Below are positions 13,964 through 15,899 of a stretch of 15,899 nucleotides of DNA, piece by piece. The position numbers and the translations under genes were made by a program. The notes under the pieces are model-generated. The model was not told where the DNA came from. It worked only from the letters and a program-made list of their open reading frames with translations, and searched no databases. Location of the stretch: positions 8,599,907-8,615,805 of the forward strand of contig CP070627.1 in the NCBI GenBank assembly GCA_020355945.1, given 5' to 3'. This DNA is from Candidatus Aminicenantota bacterium. Lineage in GTDB: Bacteria > Acidobacteriota > Aminicenantia > UBA2199. Positions within the stretch are counted from its first letter, which is position 1; every line of letters begins with the position of its first letter.

Positions 13964-15727
13964 TTATCCCGGATTTGGTTCTTTTGCTTCCGCGCGCTCA
14001 ATTACATTTACGATGTTATAGGGAATTTCAATGCCCTCCCGGTCAAAGGCTTTTTTGATACGGATATGTAATTCCCGTTCCACGGCCCACTGTTGTCCCG
14101 GGGGTGTTTTGGCCAACACCCTGAAATTAACGGAAGAATCACCAAAAGAGAGAATCCCCTGGGGAGTGGGCTCTTCGATAAGGGATTCTTTCCATCCCGG
14201 GTCTGAAAATATTTCTTGACACACGGTTTTCAATATGGAGAGTACTTTGTTAGGGTCGTCATCATAGGAGACCCCTACTTTTACTATGGCCCGTGACCAC
14301 TGGTGGGTTTGATTGGAAACCATTGAAATAGTGCCGTTGGGTACGGTATGCAGGGTGCCGTCCAGTGAACGGAATTTGATGGTACGCAGGGAAATTTTTT
14401 CCACGGTCCCGGATACACCACCGATTTCCACGAAGTCTCCCAGGGCGAATTGCTCTTCCATTAAAATGAAAAAACCACTGACCATGTCTTTAACCAGGGA
14501 TTGGGCACCAAAACCAATGGCCAATGAAATACCACCGGCAGCCACCAGGAACGGGGCATAATCAATATCCAGTTCCCCCAGCACCCACAGTACACCCAAT
14601 ATCCATACCAATATTTTGATAAAAGAGAGGATAACAGACGATAGGGTTTGATACCTTTGTTTGCGATGGGTATCTATTTTTTCACTCTCTTCCATTTTAG
14701 CGATGGCTTTTTTACTTATTTTTTTGGAGATTCCCACCAGCAGAAAAATCATAAAAAGAGCGATGGCAATCACCACGACACTTTTTACCAGTTTATTGAT
14801 TAACTCTTTTTTCCGCTGGGCTTTCAACGATTCAATGTCTTTATTGGTATTTTCGATCTGCTCTTTTAGAGTGTTAACCGTGGTTTGGGATAGATATATA
14901 AAGGTTTTTACTGTGTTCAGCCGGGGGATTTCCAGGCGGTTGAGCCGAATTTCCCTTACCTGGGCAAAGGTGCGATAAATCAAACGTTCGATTCGATCGG
15001 TGGCAGCAGTTGTTTTTTGCTTTAAATCAGCGACTTCCTGGCGTTTTTCCTGGATTTTTCCTGTCCGCTCCTTTTCTTTTTCCTTTAGCTCTGCTAATTT
15101 TTTTTCTTCTTCTTCAAGTTTTACTTTATAGTACTTCCGGTTTTCTTTCAATTGGAGAATCGCTGAGGAGATGTCCATATCCTGTTTCTTAAGGTCAGTT
15201 TTTTGTTTGGTTTCTTCTGCCAGTTCTTTTTCCCTGGCAGTGGTTTGCAGTCGTTCAATTCGTTTTTCCAACCGTTCCATCTGGAGAGCCACCGTGTTGA
15301 TTTTATCCTGCACACCGATAATGCTTTTTTCCCTTTCACCGGTATATTCAATTAAGAAGGTGTATAATTGGCTCTTTAATCCCGGTTGTTCCCGGGAAAG
15401 TTTCAAAACCAACGGGAAAAGTTTGTCTTCTAAAAGATTGTATTGCTGGATTAAAAGGTCAAATTTCCTCTGGTTGAAATCCAGCATTTCCACCAGTTGG
15501 TTGATTTTTTCCAGTTCTTGGAAATCAGGGAATTTATCCGGGGCATACGTGTCCAATGTGGACGACTGGGCGCTGAGTTCCAGGAATTTTACCTCCATTT
15601 TTTTTAGTTCCGGCGGTTTCCAGTCTTGACCCTGACTTACAGCCTGGTCTTGCGGATAGGTGTTTGAAACCATTAAAAAAAATCCTATCGTCAAAATAAT
15701 TAACATTGAAGCTCGATGTCTTTTCAT
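13964..15727 (-). CDS. MscS-family mechanosensitive channel with N-terminal coiled-coil domain
   Basis: 587 residues. A signal peptide (residues 1-25, ending TYPQ) is followed by a long extracytoplasmic helical region (about 40-305) with strong heptads (KLEEEEKKLAELKEKEKERTG in order from about 203). Then come three membrane segments: about 312-332, 363-385 and 390-422. The last is the Gly/Ala-rich pore helix (FLVAAGGISLAIGFGAQSLVKD, 393-414). The MscS beta-domain follows (EEQFALGDFVEIGGVSGTVEKISLRTIKFRSLDG; HTVPNGTISMVSNQ at 460-473) and a cytoplasmic alpha-beta cage to the end. The family opens under membrane tension to release osmolytes. The large N-terminal part resembles MscK/MscM-type proteins but is much shorter than theirs. 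Its start has AAAGGAGA upstream, with a promoter at 15790-15818. Confidence 0.92.
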   Translation of the reverse strand: MKRHRASMLIILTIGFFLMVSNTYPQDQAVSQGQDWKPPELKKMEVKFLELSAQSSTLDTYAPDKFPDFQELEKINQLVEMLDFNQRKFDLLIQQYNLLEDKLFPLVLKLSREQPGLKSQLYTFLIEYTGEREKSIIGVQDKINTVALQMERLEKRIERLQTTAREKELAEETKQKTDLKKQDMDISSAILQLKENRKYYKVKLEEEEKKLAELKEKEKERTGKIQEKRQEVADLKQKTTAATDRIERLIYRTFAQVREIRLNRLEIPRLNTVKTFIYLSQTTVNTLKEQIENTNKDIESLKAQRKKELINKLVKSVVVIAIALFMIFLLVGISKKISKKAIAKMEESEKIDTHRKQRYQTLSSVILSFIKILVWILGVLWVLGELDIDYAPFLVAAGGISLAIGFGAQSLVKDMVSGFFILMEEQFALGDFVEIGGVSGTVEKISLRTIKFRSLDGTLHTVPNGTISMVSNQTHQWSRAIVKVGVSYDDDPNKVLSILKTVCQEIFSDPGWKESLIEEPTPQGILSFGDSSVNFRVLAKTPPGQQWAVERELHIRIKKAFDREGIEIPYNIVNVIERAEAKEPNPG

Positions 15728-15789
15728 TTTTAAATATCTCCTTTTATTCGCTTTTATAATATTTCTTTAATTATCCGTATTACTTTTAA

Positions 15790-15818
15790 ATTATATTATT
15801 TTTTCTTAAAAAAGACAA
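15790..15818 (-). promoter_or_regulatory. Sigma70-like promoter for the MscS-family gene
   Basis: On the minus strand TTGTCT (15818-15813) and TATAAT (15795-15790) are 17 bases apart, about 62 bases before the start codon at 15727. Confidence 0.6.
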
Positions 15819-15831
15819 CCGGAGAACTTTC

Positions 15832-15850
15832 TTCAGCAATTCTCATTTTG
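15832..15850 (-). repeat. 19-bp dispersed repeat, copy 2
   Basis: Identical to 5315-5333. On the minus strand its ATG AGA ATT GCT GAA opens a 16-codon frame (MRIAEESSPVVFFKKK) that ends at 15800-15802, overlapping the MscS promoter. No ribosome binding site precedes it. Confidence 0.7.
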
Positions 15851-15875
15851 GCATTAAGAGAAAGAAATTTTAAAA

Positions 15876-15897
15876 GGGCGGGCACAGAGACCCGCCC
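15876..15897 (-). terminator. GC-rich hairpin, probable terminator of a gene beyond the window
   Basis: GGGCGGG (15876-15882) pairs with CCCGCCC (15891-15897) around an eight-base loop. On the minus strand it is followed by TTTTAAAATTTCTTT, so it would stop leftward transcription coming from beyond the right edge, upstream of the MscS promoter. Any T-run on the plus side would lie outside the window. Confidence 0.6.
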
Positions 15898-15899
15898 CT

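Overview
The window looks like chromosomal DNA from an uncultured, probably Gram-negative bacterium. Evidence for an outer membrane and periplasm is an exported di-heme c-type cytochrome (two CxxCH motifs), several signal peptides and an MscS-type channel with a large N-terminal extracytoplasmic coiled coil. Most genes have clear AGGAGG-like ribosome binding sites, and several sigma70-like promoters can be read. Strong Shine-Dalgarno sites argue against Bacteroidota, although the beta-propeller/SPASM pair resembles families common there. The mixture would fit a lineage such as Aminicenantes/Acidobacteriota, but that is a guess; no rRNA or tRNA is present.

Layout. 1-770: a membrane protein on the minus strand, flanked by short AT-rich repeats. 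920-1489: an exported DinB-like protein, transcribed divergently from it. 1693-5258: kynureninase, ornithine aminotransferase and a PseG-like sugar-nucleotide enzyme, all on the plus strand, the last two overlapping by one base. 5356-6614: a small coiled-coil gene (minus strand), a 12-copy 21-bp palindromic tandem array, an AT-rich spacer, a good promoter and a leader of about 300 bases. 6621-9289: a translationally coupled pair, an ABC-2 permease fused to what looks like a dead ABC ATPase domain, and a small exported helical protein. 9458-9898: an XRE-type regulator. 10008-11951 (minus): a decayed cassette of a beta-propeller-like gene (no usable start, frameshifted at A8) and a SPASM-domain peptide-maturase-like protein. 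11952-12338: gene remnants and a promoter. 12339-13565: a MauG/cytochrome c peroxidase-type protein. 13683-13946: a SemiSWEET-like transporter, convergent with the MscS channel gene at 13964-15727. The window ends in a terminator hairpin.

The most unusual parts are (a) the permease with a C-terminal pseudo-ATPase and its coupled exported partner, (b) the palindromic 21-bp array beside a small coiled-coil gene, and (c) a SPASM protein that keeps its N-terminal domain and seven-cysteine C-terminus but seems to lack most of the radical-SAM barrel, downstream of a propeller gene carrying an A-AAA-AAG slippery sequence. None of these can be proved from sequence alone; the tests are given with each finding.
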